Shown: positions 28,017 through 36,321, numbered from the stretch's first letter. The stretch is DNA of 64,000 nt from Croceibacterium aestuarii (GCF_030657335.1 NZ_CP131039.1:1752501-1816500), one strand, 5' to 3'. Numbers and translations: made by a program. Notes: generated by a model from the letters alone, not told the origin.

Positions 28017-28766
28017 TCAGCCTTGAGGCAGGACCTTTTTCCAATCCGCGACAGGAAGGCCTTTGTCGCGGCAATAGGCAATCGTGCCCGGAGCACCGGG
28101 TCCGGCGACCCGATCGACGAGATCCGCCGACGGCAAGCGGTGAAGACTTAGGATCATCTGCATCATCTGCTTGGCCAGGAGAGTTGCCTCACCGTTCCGG
28201 CCTCTTTGCTCGGACAAGTCCTGCAAGAGGCTCACGCGCGTCGCCTGATCGAGTTCGATCGGATCGGCCATTATGCGCAATCGATCGAATGCGGCGCGGC
28301 GATGGTCGAGCAGCTCGCGAATGTTCGACTGCTGCGTGTAAAACGCGGCAGTATTCTTCTGCGTCCATTGGCTCATGTGCGGCACTGTGCCGTCGCTCAC
28401 GAGTGATTGCCACGCGCCATCGCGCAGCAGCCGCCAGGGTGCGCGGATCACGAAAGTTCCATAGGAATCCCGTTGCAGCGGCACGGGCTGGGCGAAGGCC
28501 GTATTGTTCAGCAAATGGGCGCGCAATGCGTCGATCTGCGCATCAATACACGGAGCCACGGCGACCTGCTCGGCCATGATCGCGAAGGCGCTGGCCGCTT
28601 CCTGGCGCAGCGCTTCTTCACCTTGCTCGACTCTGTGCCGCCAGGTGTAGTCGCTGACCAGTTCCTCTGCCGAAAGCGCAATCAGCACGCCGATGACGAC
28701 GACGGCGATCTCGCCGAAGAAGGCGCGCCACCCATGGATGGGCTTGGGCGGATGGAAATGCGGCAT
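28017..28766 (-). CDS. Membrane-anchored protein of unknown function
   Basis: 249 aa. A short cytoplasmic start MPHFHPPKPIHGWRAF leads into one transmembrane helix (GEIAVVVIGVLIALSAEEL), after which the chain is helical and presumably periplasmic, with two Cys that could pair. Proteins with this N-terminus (HPPKP..GWR then a GVLIAL helix) are frequent hypotheticals in sphingomonads. The start at 28766 is set by that pattern; upstream frame lies antisense over ubiA. I cannot assign a function. Confidence 0.8.
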   Translation of the reverse strand: MPHFHPPKPIHGWRAFFGEIAVVVIGVLIALSAEELVSDYTWRHRVEQGEEALRQEAASAFAIMAEQVAVAPCIDAQIDALRAHLLNNTAFAQPVPLQRDSYGTFVIRAPWRLLRDGAWQSLVSDGTVPHMSQWTQKNTAAFYTQQSNIRELLDHRRAAFDRLRIMADPIELDQATRVSLLQDLSEQRGRNGEATLLAKQMMQMILSLHRLPSADLVDRVAGPGAPGTIAYCRDKGLPVADWKKVLPQG

Positions 28767-28853
28767 GCGAGTTCCCCCTTTGCTCCAGGCTAGTCGATCA
28801 CCGGCCCGTGGCAAGACTTGCGCTGGCGCCCCGCACACAGCAGAGCGGATCGC

Positions 28854-29768
28854 ATGATCCCGGCGCCGCCCGAAACCATCACCCCCGACAGCGAGCACCG
28901 CGGACTCGTCGCCCGATTGCCGCAGCCGCTGCGCGATCTTGCCATGCTGGCCCGGTTCGACCGGCCGATCGGCTGGTGGCTGCTGTTCTGGCCCTGCGCC
29001 TGGGGCGTCTGGCTGGCGGGAGCAGGGTGGCAACTGGCGCTGGTCGCCTGGCTGCTGCTCGGCTCGGTCGCCATGCGCGGAGCGGGGTGCGTCTACAACG
29101 ACATCGTCGATGCCGACCTCGACTGCCAGGTGGCGCGCACCGCGGTGCGGCCGGTGGCGAGCGGGCGGGTCGGCCCGAAGGCCGCCTGGGGCTGGTTGCT
29201 GGCGCTTTGCGCCGTCGGTCTCGTCGTGCTGCTGCAACTGCGCTGGCAAGCGCAGCTGGTCGCGCTGGCCAGCCTGGCGCTGGTTGCCGCCTATCCCTTC
29301 ATGAAGCGGATCACCTGGTGGCCGCAGGCCTGGCTCGGGCTGGTCTTCACCTGGGGGGCGCTGGTCGGCTGGATGGCACTGCGCTCCGATCATGTCGAGG
29401 CGATGCTGGCGCTTTACGCCGGGGCGTTCTTCTGGTGCATGGGCTACGACACGATCTACGCCTGCCAGGACCGCGAAGACGATGCGCTGGTCGGCATCAA
29501 GTCGAGTGCGCTCCGGCTGGGCGAGAACGTGAAGGCGGGGGTGATCGCCTTCTACTGCCTGGCGCTCACGCTGTGGGGTCTCGCCTTCTGGTTGCTGCGG
29601 TGGGACTGGATCGGGTTGCTCGCGCTGGCCCCGGCCGCCGCGCACCTGCTGTGGCAGGGCCTGACGCTCGACCCGGAGAGCGCAGACAATGCGCTCGCCC
29701 GGTTCCGCTCGAATCGCTACGCCGGGGCGCTTGTCGCGGCGGCGTGCTTTGTCGTCGGCAACGCCTAG
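28854..29768 (+). CDS. ubiA: 4-hydroxybenzoate octaprenyltransferase UbiA
   Basis: Membrane prenyltransferase that attaches the polyprenyl tail to 4-hydroxybenzoate in ubiquinone synthesis. The 304-aa protein has the two Asp-rich Mg-pyrophosphate motifs NDIVDADLD (near residue 82) and YDTIYACQDREDD (near 200), plus ARFDRPIGWWLLFWPC typical of UbiA. About eight helices are visible. The SRAP gene follows after 12 bp. Confidence 0.95.
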   Translation: MIPAPPETITPDSEHRGLVARLPQPLRDLAMLARFDRPIGWWLLFWPCAWGVWLAGAGWQLALVAWLLLGSVAMRGAGCVYNDIVDADLDCQVARTAVRPVASGRVGPKAAWGWLLALCAVGLVVLLQLRWQAQLVALASLALVAAYPFMKRITWWPQAWLGLVFTWGALVGWMALRSDHVEAMLALYAGAFFWCMGYDTIYACQDREDDALVGIKSSALRLGENVKAGVIAFYCLALTLWGLAFWLLRWDWIGLLALAPAAAHLLWQGLTLDPESADNALARFRSNRYAGALVAAACFVVGNA

Positions 29769-29780
29769 GTTCCGGGCCCG

Positions 29781-30383
29781 ATGTGCAACCTCTACCGGAT
29801 GACCAAGACGGTCGACGAGATCGCCCGGCTGTTCGAGGCGGATGTCGCGGCCGGCAGCAATGCCGGCGGTGAGGTCTATCCCGGCTATCCCGGCGTGGTC
29901 GTCGCCGAGGGCAGGGTGCAGACGATGCACTGGGGCTTTCCGCTCGCCGCGCGCGGCAAGAGCGGGCAGCTGCTCAAGCCGAGACCGATCAACAACGCCC
30001 GCACCGACAAGCTCTCCAGTCCGTTCTGGAAGGCGAGCTTCGTCTCGCGCCGCTGTCTGATCCCGCTCGAAGCGTTCGCCGAGGCCGAGGGCCCCAAGGG
30101 CGGCAAGACCCGCACCTGGGTGACGGTGCCCGGCGAAGAGACCTTTACCGTCGCCGGGATCTGGCGCTGGAGCGAGGAATGGGGCGAGGTCTATTCGATG
30201 GTGATGACCGAAGCTTGCGTCGACATGGATGGGTTGCACGACCGCATGCCGGTCATCGTGGCGTCCGCTGACAGGGCCGCGTGGACGAACGCCTCCCCCG
30301 AAGAGGCCTTCGCCGTGTGCCGCCCCTGGCCGGGCGCGCTGGCGCTCGACCGAACGGCGGAACCCTGGGCGGGGCGGCGCTAG
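29781..30383 (+). CDS. yedK: SRAP-domain protein YedK/HMCES (abasic-site DNA crosslinker)
   Basis: 200 aa. SRAP proteins form a covalent thiazolidine link between the N-terminal Cys and abasic sites in single-stranded DNA, shielding them during replication. The catalytic Cys2 (MCNLYRM) requires removal of Met1, so the start is certain. The RPINNARTDKL and LIPLEAFAEAE segments and the His in LHDRMPVIV are the other active-site elements. Convergent and adjacent to the acetyltransferase gene. Confidence 0.93.
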   Translation: MCNLYRMTKTVDEIARLFEADVAAGSNAGGEVYPGYPGVVVAEGRVQTMHWGFPLAARGKSGQLLKPRPINNARTDKLSSPFWKASFVSRRCLIPLEAFAEAEGPKGGKTRTWVTVPGEETFTVAGIWRWSEEWGEVYSMVMTEACVDMDGLHDRMPVIVASADRAAWTNASPEEAFAVCRPWPGALALDRTAEPWAGRR

Positions 30384-30384
30384 C

Positions 30385-31203
30385 TCAGGCTGCCTGCTCG
30401 GCGAGGAATTCGACGTGGCGCGCCTCGATCTTCGGCCACAGCGATGCGGCGCGTGGTTCGTCAATCCCGAAGCTGCCGCGCAGCACGGCGACGAACTCGC
30501 CCGCATCGATCAGTTCGCGACTGCTTCGACCCGAAGGGCCGACTTCGCTCAGCACCTTGCCGCGCAGCGCGATGCGGCTGTCGCCGACGCGCCGCTGGGC
30601 GACGAAATTCTGCACGAAGTTGGATTGCGGGGCCGTCGCCTGCCACCGGCACTTGGCGGCGAGCAACGCCTCGTCCGCCGGCGCGGCGGAGAAATCGAAC
30701 GAGAAGCCGTCGGGATTTTCGTACTCAGTGTAGCGCCATTGCGCGTCGCCCGGCTGCGAAAGGGCTACTGTGAATGGCAGCAGCGCATGTTCCGCCACGA
30801 CGAGCGGCAGTGGTTCGCCGAGCGAGCTGCCGAAGCCGACGTCGGCCAGCCAGGTCCCGCCGTCGGCCTCGACCAGCAGCGCGAGGTGGGTGCCCGCGCG
30901 TGCTTCGCCGCCGACGTGCTGCATCACCCCGCACGACACCCGCGTCACGGTAAAGCCGATCTGCTCGAGCGCCCAGCCGAACAGCCCGTTCATCTCGTAG
31001 CACCAGCCGCCTCGCCGCCGTCGCACCAGCTTGTCGAAGATCGCCTCGCGCTCCATCGACGGGACGAGGCCCAGTTGCACGTCGAGCGCCTCGAACGGAA
31101 TCGCCCGCACATGCGCCCGGTGCAGCGCCTGCAGCGTCGCCAGGCCGGGGCGGACCGGCCCGGTGTGGCCGATCCGCGCAAGGTACTCGGTGAGCTCACT
31201 CAT
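30385..31203 (-). CDS. nat: Arylamine N-acetyltransferase
   Basis: Acetyl-CoA-dependent acetylation of aromatic amines and hydrazines; 272 aa, usual length. The Cys-His-Asp triad is visible: Cys in RRRGGWCYEMN, His in GTHLALLV and Asp in TWLADVGFG. The start MSELTEYLARIG overlaps the end of the upstream VOC gene by 8 bp, so both are read from one transcript. That transcript begins at the SoxR-box promoter, linking this enzyme to redox-cycling compounds. Confidence 0.95.
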   Translation of the reverse strand: MSELTEYLARIGHTGPVRPGLATLQALHRAHVRAIPFEALDVQLGLVPSMEREAIFDKLVRRRRGGWCYEMNGLFGWALEQIGFTVTRVSCGVMQHVGGEARAGTHLALLVEADGGTWLADVGFGSSLGEPLPLVVAEHALLPFTVALSQPGDAQWRYTEYENPDGFSFDFSAAPADEALLAAKCRWQATAPQSNFVQNFVAQRRVGDSRIALRGKVLSEVGPSGRSSRELIDAGEFVAVLRGSFGIDEPRAASLWPKIEARHVEFLAEQAA

Positions 31204-31567
31204 AACTGACCACCTCGAACTCGATGCCGTCCCAGTCGAAGAAGTAGAACCGCCGGCCGGGCTCGTAGTCGGCATGATTGAAGGTTTCCAGGCCGGCGCC
31301 CAGCACGATCCTTTCGGCTGCGTCGAGATCGTCGACCACGATTCCAATGTGATTGAGCGGCGCGCCCTTGGCGAAGCGCTCGTGCGGCTGCCGATCGGTG
31401 TAGAGCGCGAGGTAGGTCGAGTGGTTGCCGACGTGGATCGTCTCTCCGCCATTCATTGCCGCGCCGCGCCAGCGTTCGTGCCAGCCGAACAATCGCTGGA
31501 AGAAGTACGATGAGCGCTCGATGTCACTCACCGTCAGATTTGCATGTTCCATCGTGCCTTGGGGCAT
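31196..31567 (-). CDS. VOC-superfamily protein (glyoxalase/bleomycin-resistance fold)
   Basis: 123 aa, one glyoxalase-like beta-alpha-beta-beta-beta pair: MEHANLTVSDIERSSYFFQRLFGW in the first half, LNHIGIVVDDLDAAERIV and YFFDWDGIEFEVVSYE in the second, with His and Glu in metal-ligand positions. Either ATG (31567 or 31552) is possible; 31567 has AAAGGG at good distance. It is the first gene of a two-gene operon with nat and lies directly downstream of a SoxR box, which suggests a role in handling reactive or redox-active small molecules. Confidence 0.88.
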   Translation of the reverse strand: MPQGTMEHANLTVSDIERSSYFFQRLFGWHERWRGAAMNGGETIHVGNHSTYLALYTDRQPHERFAKGAPLNHIGIVVDDLDAAERIVLGAGLETFNHADYEPGRRFYFFDWDGIEFEVVSYE

Positions 31568-31651
31568 GTAGGGCCCTTTCGTTCATCTCAGGTCTACCTT
31601 TGTGTCCAATTCTCGCCGCGTTGCCGAGGCGGGCGAATCGAGACGCTTGCG

Positions 31652-31682
31652 TTTATGCAACCTCAAGATAACTTGAGGTCAA
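31652..31682 (-). promoter_or_regulatory. SoxR-controlled promoter of the VOC-nat operon
   Basis: On the minus strand TTGACC (31682-31677) and CATAAA (31657-31652) are separated by 19 bp. The over-long spacer is the hallmark of MerR/SoxR-activated promoters, which need the regulator to twist the DNA. The SoxR box lies across the spacer. Confidence 0.75.
31661..31678. promoter_or_regulatory. SoxR box
   Basis: CCTCAAGATAACTTGAGG is an 18-bp near-perfect palindrome matching the well-known SoxR operator (CCTCAAGTTAACTTGAGG) at all but one base. It lies between soxR (plus strand) and the VOC-nat operon (minus strand). Confidence 0.9.
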
Positions 31683-31720
31683 GCGGGTTTGCGGGATGGA
31701 GGATCGGGGGCGTGAACGTC

Positions 31721-32173
31721 ATGGGGTCGCTAACCAAGGACGATGTCATCACCATCGGCCAGCTATCCGCCCGCACCGGCGTCGCGGTGTCGGCCATCCG
31801 CTTCTACGAAGACAAGGGCCTGCTGCAGGCAATCCGCACCAGCGGCAACCAGCGGCGGTTCCTGCGTTCGGATATCCGGCGGGTGAGCTTCGTGCTCATC
31901 GCCCAGCGCCTCGGTCTCTCGCTGAACGAGATCGAGGAACAGCTCTCGCTCTTGCCCCAGGGCCGCACGCCGACGCCGCGCGACTGGCGCCAGATCAGCC
32001 AGCAGATGCGCCAGGCGATCGACCGGAAGATCGAGCTCCTTACCCTGACTCGCGCCAAGCTCGACGAATGCATCGGCTGCGGCTGCCTGAGCCTGACCAA
32101 GTGCGGACTCTACAACAAGGGCGACAAGATGGGCGCCAGCGGCGCCACCGGCCCGCGGCTGGTGCTCGACTAG
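31721..32173 (+). CDS. soxR: Redox-sensing transcriptional activator SoxR
   Basis: 150-aa MerR-family protein. The N-terminal winged helix (ITIGQLSARTGVAVSAIRFYEDKGLL) is followed by a dimerisation helix and a [2Fe-2S] cluster motif C-I-G-C-G-C-x5-C (Cys117, 120, 122, 128) with the same spacing as E. coli SoxR. Oxidation or nitrosylation of the cluster by redox-cycling drugs activates it. The ATG at 31721 is used; a GTG three codons earlier is possible. A SoxR box lies 43 bp upstream, and the divergent genes are enzymes rather than soxS. Confidence 0.95.
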   Translation: MGSLTKDDVITIGQLSARTGVAVSAIRFYEDKGLLQAIRTSGNQRRFLRSDIRRVSFVLIAQRLGLSLNEIEEQLSLLPQGRTPTPRDWRQISQQMRQAIDRKIELLTLTRAKLDECIGCGCLSLTKCGLYNKGDKMGASGATGPRLVLD

Positions 32174-32213
32174 CGCACTTGCCACGCCTTCGCGGCGGGG
32201 CCAGAAGCGCGCG

Positions 32214-32996
32214 ATGAGCAAGCTCGACAAGAAGGATTACAAGCGCGCGCTCAAGGCGATGCAGCGCGAGCTGGTCGACCTCGCGCGCTGGGTGGCGGAG
32301 AGCGGGGTGCGCATCGTCGTGCTGTTCGAAGGGCGCGACAGCGCCGGCAAGGGCGGCGTGATCGGGGCGATCCGCGAGCATCTCAACCCGCGCCAGGTCC
32401 GCGTCGCCGCGCTGCCCAAACCCGACGAGCGCGAGAAGGGCGAATGGTACTTCCAGCGCTACGTCGCGCACCTGCCCAGCGCCGGCGAGATCGTGCTGTT
32501 CGACCGCAGCTGGTACAACCGCGCGGGGGTCGAGAAGGTCATGGGTTTTGCCACTGAGGCCGAGGTCGAGGCCTTCCTCGCCGCCGCGCCGGTGTTCGAG
32601 AAGCTGCTGACCGACGACGGGATCATTCTCCTCAAGTACTGGCTCACCTGCGACCAGGAAAAGCAGGAGGAACGCTTCGCCGAGCGCCACGAAGATCCGC
32701 TCAAGGGCTGGAAGCTTTCGCCGATGGATGTCGCCGCGCGCGAGATGTACGACGAATACACCCGCGCCCGCGAGACGATGCTGAAGGCGACGAGCACCGC
32801 CAACGCGCCGTGGACCCTGGTCGATTTCAACAGCCAGAAACAGGGCCGGCTGACGCTGATCCGCGACCTGATCGACCGCATTCCCGACTGGTGCGTCCCG
32901 CCCGAACGCGTCCCCCTGCCGCCGCTCGAGGGGGCGCCGCACGAGGAGAGCTTCGGGGTGATCGAACCGCTGCCCGATTTCCGGCCGGAGACATGA
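32214..32996 (+). CDS. ppk2: Polyphosphate kinase 2
   Basis: PPK2 moves phosphate between polyphosphate and nucleoside di- or monophosphates. The 260-aa single-domain protein has Walker A FEGRDSAGKGG (39-49), lid residues in WYFQRYVAHLPSAGE, Walker B EIVLFDRSWYNRAGVE and the following WLTCDQEKQEERF helix. Length and motifs fit a one-domain class I enzyme. Its TGA overlaps the ATG of the next gene (ATGA). Confidence 0.95.
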   Translation: MSKLDKKDYKRALKAMQRELVDLARWVAESGVRIVVLFEGRDSAGKGGVIGAIREHLNPRQVRVAALPKPDEREKGEWYFQRYVAHLPSAGEIVLFDRSWYNRAGVEKVMGFATEAEVEAFLAAAPVFEKLLTDDGIILLKYWLTCDQEKQEERFAERHEDPLKGWKLSPMDVAAREMYDEYTRARETMLKATSTANAPWTLVDFNSQKQGRLTLIRDLIDRIPDWCVPPERVPLPPLEGAPHEESFGVIEPLPDFRPET

Positions 32997-33661
32997 TCCC
33001 GCTCGAACAGCTCGATACCGCGCAGGTCCCCGGCGGCGAGGAGCTGCGGCTGGTGCGGCGCGGCGACGACTTCATGATCGTGCTCGACCGCAACGAGTTG
33101 ATGAACAGCCGGATGAGCGGCTCGGAAGAGGCGCTGGCGACGATGACCGCCGAGCGGCTTGAAGGTCGCAAGGACCAGCACTGGCTGGTCGGGGGCTACG
33201 GCATGGGCTTCACCCTGCGCGCGGCGCTCGCGGTGCTCGGACCCGACGCCAGGCTGACGGTGGCCGAGCTGGTGCCCGAGATCATCGACTGGGCGCGCGG
33301 GCCGATGGCCCAATTGACCGCCGGCTGCCTCGACGATCCGCGCGTCACGCTGCTCCATGGCGACGTCGCCTTGCAGATCGCCAAGGGGCGGAACGCCTAC
33401 GACGCGATCCTGCTCGATGTCGACAACGGCCCCGACGGGCTGGTCCGCGCCGACAACGACCGGCTCTATTCGCGCGAAGGGCTGGCCGCGGCAAAGGCCG
33501 CGCTGCGCCCGGGCGGCGTGCTGGCGATCTGGTCGGCGGCGAAGGATACCGTCTTCGCCAATCGCCTGCGCCGCGCCGGCTTTGGCGTCGAGGAAGTCCA
33601 GGTACGCGCGCGAAGCAACGGCAAGGGCGCCAAGCACACGATCTGGTTCGCGCGTCGCTAG
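32993..33661 (+). CDS. Spermidine-synthase-like SAM-dependent methyltransferase-fold protein
   Basis: 222 aa with a Rossmann fold of the spermidine synthase type: LVGGYGMGFTLRAALAVLG as the nucleotide loop, VAELVPEIIDWARG as the acidic second strand, LLHGDVALQI and AILLDVDNGPDG downstream. It is shorter than true SpeE and has only a brief N-terminal part, so polyamine synthesis is unlikely; the real reaction is unknown. The 4-bp overlap with ppk2 implies coupled translation. Confidence 0.82.
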   Translation: MIPLEQLDTAQVPGGEELRLVRRGDDFMIVLDRNELMNSRMSGSEEALATMTAERLEGRKDQHWLVGGYGMGFTLRAALAVLGPDARLTVAELVPEIIDWARGPMAQLTAGCLDDPRVTLLHGDVALQIAKGRNAYDAILLDVDNGPDGLVRADNDRLYSREGLAAAKAALRPGGVLAIWSAAKDTVFANRLRRAGFGVEEVQVRARSNGKGAKHTIWFARR

Positions 33662-33667
33662 CGCGAC

Positions 33668-34024
33668 TCAGAAGACGATCCGCAGGGTCACCTTCGCTTC
33701 GACCCCGCTTCCGCCCATGGCCCCTTGCGCCGGGCCCACCTGCGGCCCGAGCGTCGCATTCTTGCCGAGGCGGATTTCCAAGGGGTTGGACGGCGCGGGA
33801 TTTTCGGGCGGCGCTTCGACCGAGGCGTTGAGCTCGGGCGCTGCGGCGCAAACCGTTATTTCGCCTTGCGCAGCCGAGTTGCATGGTTCGGCAACAGGCA
33901 GGACAATCCGCAGGCTGCCGTCCTCTTCGGCGGTAACGGCGTTCCCGTGGCCATCGCTCGCTGCTGCGGCAACAATGGCGACGTCGTCGCTGGAAAGGAT
34001 CGGGATTCTGGCGTCGCCGTCCAT
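33668..34024 (-). CDS. Small protein of unknown function
   Basis: 118 aa. GGGGAGC lies just before the ATG at 34024. There is no signal peptide or membrane helix. A central CNSAAQGEITVCAAAPEL segment holds two Cys, resembling the short Cys-containing segments in small sphingomonad envelope hypotheticals, and the C-terminus is Pro/Gly-rich. It is only moderately supported as a gene: codon usage looks coding and it fills a gap between two solid genes. Confidence 0.5.
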   Translation of the reverse strand: MDGDARIPILSSDDVAIVAAAASDGHGNAVTAEEDGSLRIVLPVAEPCNSAAQGEITVCAAAPELNASVEAPPENPAPSNPLEIRLGKNATLGPQVGPAQGAMGGSGVEAKVTLRIVF

Positions 34025-34165
34025 GAAAGCTCCCCGTCGCCTGCCGGATCGAGGGTACGCGGACGGCGGCGGGCTGGCAATCGCCCAAGCCGCACCCCGG
34101 CGCAGCAAGCACGTGGCGACGGACCGGCCGGTGCAAGGTGCGCGGAAGTGCGGGCTGCGGCGCGT

Positions 34166-34747
34166 TCAGATCAACCCGGCGACCAGACCGCGCTCGAGCG
34201 CGACCTCGGCCGGGACGTACCAATTGTAGAGCGCCTTCTCGAGGAGCTCGTCCATCGTCACGTCGCTTCCCTCTATAAGGCGCTGAAAGTTCTCGACCTC
34301 GAGCTTCACGCCGATGTCGATTTGATGAAGCAGAGCCTGCACCTTCGCCCGACTGCCCCGCAAGGGGCCGGAAATCTCGAGCGTCTCGTCGAGCTGGCGA
34401 CAATGGATCAGCAGCATGGTGTCGCGGGTCAGGAAGCGATCCTCACGCGGAAAGCCCGCCATCAGCGTAACGCCGGCAGAATAGACCGTGGTCTTGCCGA
34501 GGAACAGCAGTCGCCGCGGCGCCAGCCGCTGGCGTGCGAGATCGATTTCGAGGACCATGCGCCGGGCGGCTTCGGCGTCTCCGCCGAGCGTCGATATTTC
34601 GACCGTGACCGGATCTTCCCCCTGCTTCTCGGCGTCGCGCAACTGCTCGATCAGCGTACGAACGCTCTCATCGGTGACTTCCCCGAGAAGCGAGACCGGG
34701 GGGATGTGCGGGTCGGCTTGTACTGCAGAAAGATCGTCTCTTGCCAT
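34166..34747 (-). CDS. ClpP-like (S14) serine protease with Asn in the Asp position
   Basis: 193 aa, clearly ClpP fold: oxyanion-type STLGGD, nucleophile Ser in KTTVYSAGVTLMAG, catalytic His in DTMLLIHCRQ, and the C-terminal PAEVALERGLVAGL. By hand alignment with E. coli ClpP the third triad residue (Asp185 of the precursor) is Asn here (ALYNWYVPAE). Ser-His-Asn triads are known in Listeria ClpP1, so it may still be active. No clpX or tig is adjacent, so this is not the housekeeping clpP locus. It may be an accessory or truncated-ClpP-like enzyme. Confidence 0.82.
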   Translation of the reverse strand: MARDDLSAVQADPHIPPVSLLGEVTDESVRTLIEQLRDAEKQGEDPVTVEISTLGGDAEAARRMVLEIDLARQRLAPRRLLFLGKTTVYSAGVTLMAGFPREDRFLTRDTMLLIHCRQLDETLEISGPLRGSRAKVQALLHQIDIGVKLEVENFQRLIEGSDVTMDELLEKALYNWYVPAEVALERGLVAGLI

Positions 34748-34987
34748 TGGTCCTCCAGAACGAAGACTGCCGCCCCATAGGGGGGAAGCGGGCAGTGGGC
34801 GGCACCAGAATTCCGCAAACGGACTCCGGTTCCACGCCAGCGCCCTTCGCCCGCAAATCTCCCACGAAACGGCGAGCTCCGGACTCTTCGCCAAGTTTCA
34901 AAGGTTTCATCGCCAGGGCCGATCGTATTCCGCCTTGGCCAGCGCTTGTGATATGTCGGTTCGAACAAGGGGATGGGAGGGGGTGAA

Positions 34988-36235
34988 ATGCGAAATCTTC
35001 GAGCGAGCCTGAAGGCGCGAGTCGGCGCAACATGTGTAGTGCTGGCGGCAAGCATATTCAGCGCCGGGGCCGCGGCGCAGCACAAGGTGGAGATGTCGCC
35101 CGGCGGATATCCGGTCGCGCCGACCGGGATTGCCGACAACCCGCTGCCAAAGGGCCCGTTCCATTATCGCACCGCCGAAGGAATGGACATTCGCGTCGAG
35201 GTGGTCGCGCGCGATATCGAGTACCCGATGGCGCTGACCTTCCTGCCCGATCGCGCCATGCTGATCGCGACGCGCAAGGGTGAGTTGCATCTGCTCGAGC
35301 CCGGCGCAAAACGCACCCGGCTCATCCCCGGCGGGCCGGATGCAGTCTTCTCGGGCGAATCCGGCGATGCCGGGACCTCGCACGGTTACATGGACGTGGT
35401 GCTGCATCCGGATTTCGCCAGCAACGGCCTGATCTACATCGCCTACAACAAGCCCGACGGCGCGGGACGTCACATGGCCGTGGGGCGCGGGCACTGGAAT
35501 GGCGAGGGGATCGAGAACTTCGCCGATGTCTGGAACGCGCCACAAGGCGCCGGAGGCATGACGCGGCTGGCCTTCGGGCAGGACGGCACGCTGTTCCTGA
35601 CGACCTCTGGCCCCGATGCCCAGAACCTCGGCACCGTCGGCGGCAAGGTCCTGCGCATCAACGCCGACGGCTCGATCCCGGACGACAACCCGTTCCTGCG
35701 CAACGCCTTCGCGCGCAAGGACGTTTATTCCTACGGCCACCGCGGCGCGCTGGGGCTGGCGATCCACCCGCAGACCGGCGCAGTGTGGGAGAGCGAGAAC
35801 GGCCCCAACGGCGGCGACGAGATCAACCTCATCAAGCCTGGCACGAACTACGGGTGGCCCTTCGTCAGCCTCGGGCGCAACTATCCCGGGCCGTGGCAAT
35901 CGGGCGGGCGCCCGGGTCACGAGGTGTTCGAACCCCCGGTGGTCTACTGGATGCCCGCCATCGCCGTCTCGGGCCTGATGTTCTACACCGGCGACGCCTT
36001 GCCGAAGTGGAAGGGCGACATCTTCGTCGGCGCGCTACGCACCGGCGAGATCCCCGGCACCGGCCATCTCGAACGCATCCTGGTCAACCAGAACATGGAA
36101 GAACTGCGCCGCGAAACGCTGCTCTACGATCTTCACCAGCGCATCCGCGACGTGAAGCAGGGGCCCGACGACTTCATCTACCTTGCGGTCGAGCAGAAGG
36201 ACGGGAGCATTCTGCGGATCGTCCCGGCGGACTAG
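34988..36235 (+). CDS. Secreted PQQ-dependent sugar dehydrogenase (aldose dehydrogenase type)
   Basis: 415 aa with a signal peptide cleaved near AGAAAQH. The mature part is a six-bladed GDH beta-propeller: EYPMALTFLPDRAMLIATRKGELHLLE, the catalytic-His region GTSHGYMDVVLHPDF, YSYGHRGALGLAIHPQTGAVWESENGPNGGDEINLI (PQQ-pocket), and GTNYGWPFVSLG. This is the soluble YliI/Asd type that oxidises sugars in the periplasm using PQQ. The ATG at 34988 follows a GGAGGGGG Shine-Dalgarno. Confidence 0.92.
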   Translation: MRNLRASLKARVGATCVVLAASIFSAGAAAQHKVEMSPGGYPVAPTGIADNPLPKGPFHYRTAEGMDIRVEVVARDIEYPMALTFLPDRAMLIATRKGELHLLEPGAKRTRLIPGGPDAVFSGESGDAGTSHGYMDVVLHPDFASNGLIYIAYNKPDGAGRHMAVGRGHWNGEGIENFADVWNAPQGAGGMTRLAFGQDGTLFLTTSGPDAQNLGTVGGKVLRINADGSIPDDNPFLRNAFARKDVYSYGHRGALGLAIHPQTGAVWESENGPNGGDEINLIKPGTNYGWPFVSLGRNYPGPWQSGGRPGHEVFEPPVVYWMPAIAVSGLMFYTGDALPKWKGDIFVGALRTGEIPGTGHLERILVNQNMEELRRETLLYDLHQRIRDVKQGPDDFIYLAVEQKDGSILRIVPAD

Positions 36236-36259
36236 ACGCGCTTGAGCGTGCCCATTGGC

Positions 36260-36288
36260 TTGACGGAATAGTTATCTTGGATAACTAA
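36260..36288 (+). promoter_or_regulatory. Candidate promoter of the DUF6152 gene pair
   Basis: TTGACG (36260-36265) lies 17 bp before AACTAA (36283-36288), or 16 bp before TAACTA. The spacer is almost entirely filled by the inverted repeat at 36269-36287, a position typical of repression. The -10 assignment is weak. Confidence 0.35.
36269..36287. promoter_or_regulatory. Perfect inverted repeat, likely repressor operator
   Basis: TAGTTATC-TTG-GATAACTA: two perfect 8-bp arms around 3 bp. It is AT-rich in a GC-rich region and lies 35 bp upstream of the DUF6152 start. The symmetry fits a dimeric MarR-, PadR- or TetR-type regulator; no such gene is adjacent, so the regulator must act from elsewhere. 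Confidence 0.6.
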
Positions 36289-36321
36289 TTGCCGAGAAGA
36301 AGCGGGAGAGGATCGCTGGAC

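Noticed and set aside
28767-30506. N-terminal extension of the unknown membrane protein across ubiA and yedK
   Set aside because: The extension is antisense to two certain genes; the membrane-protein start at 28766 fits the family N-terminus.
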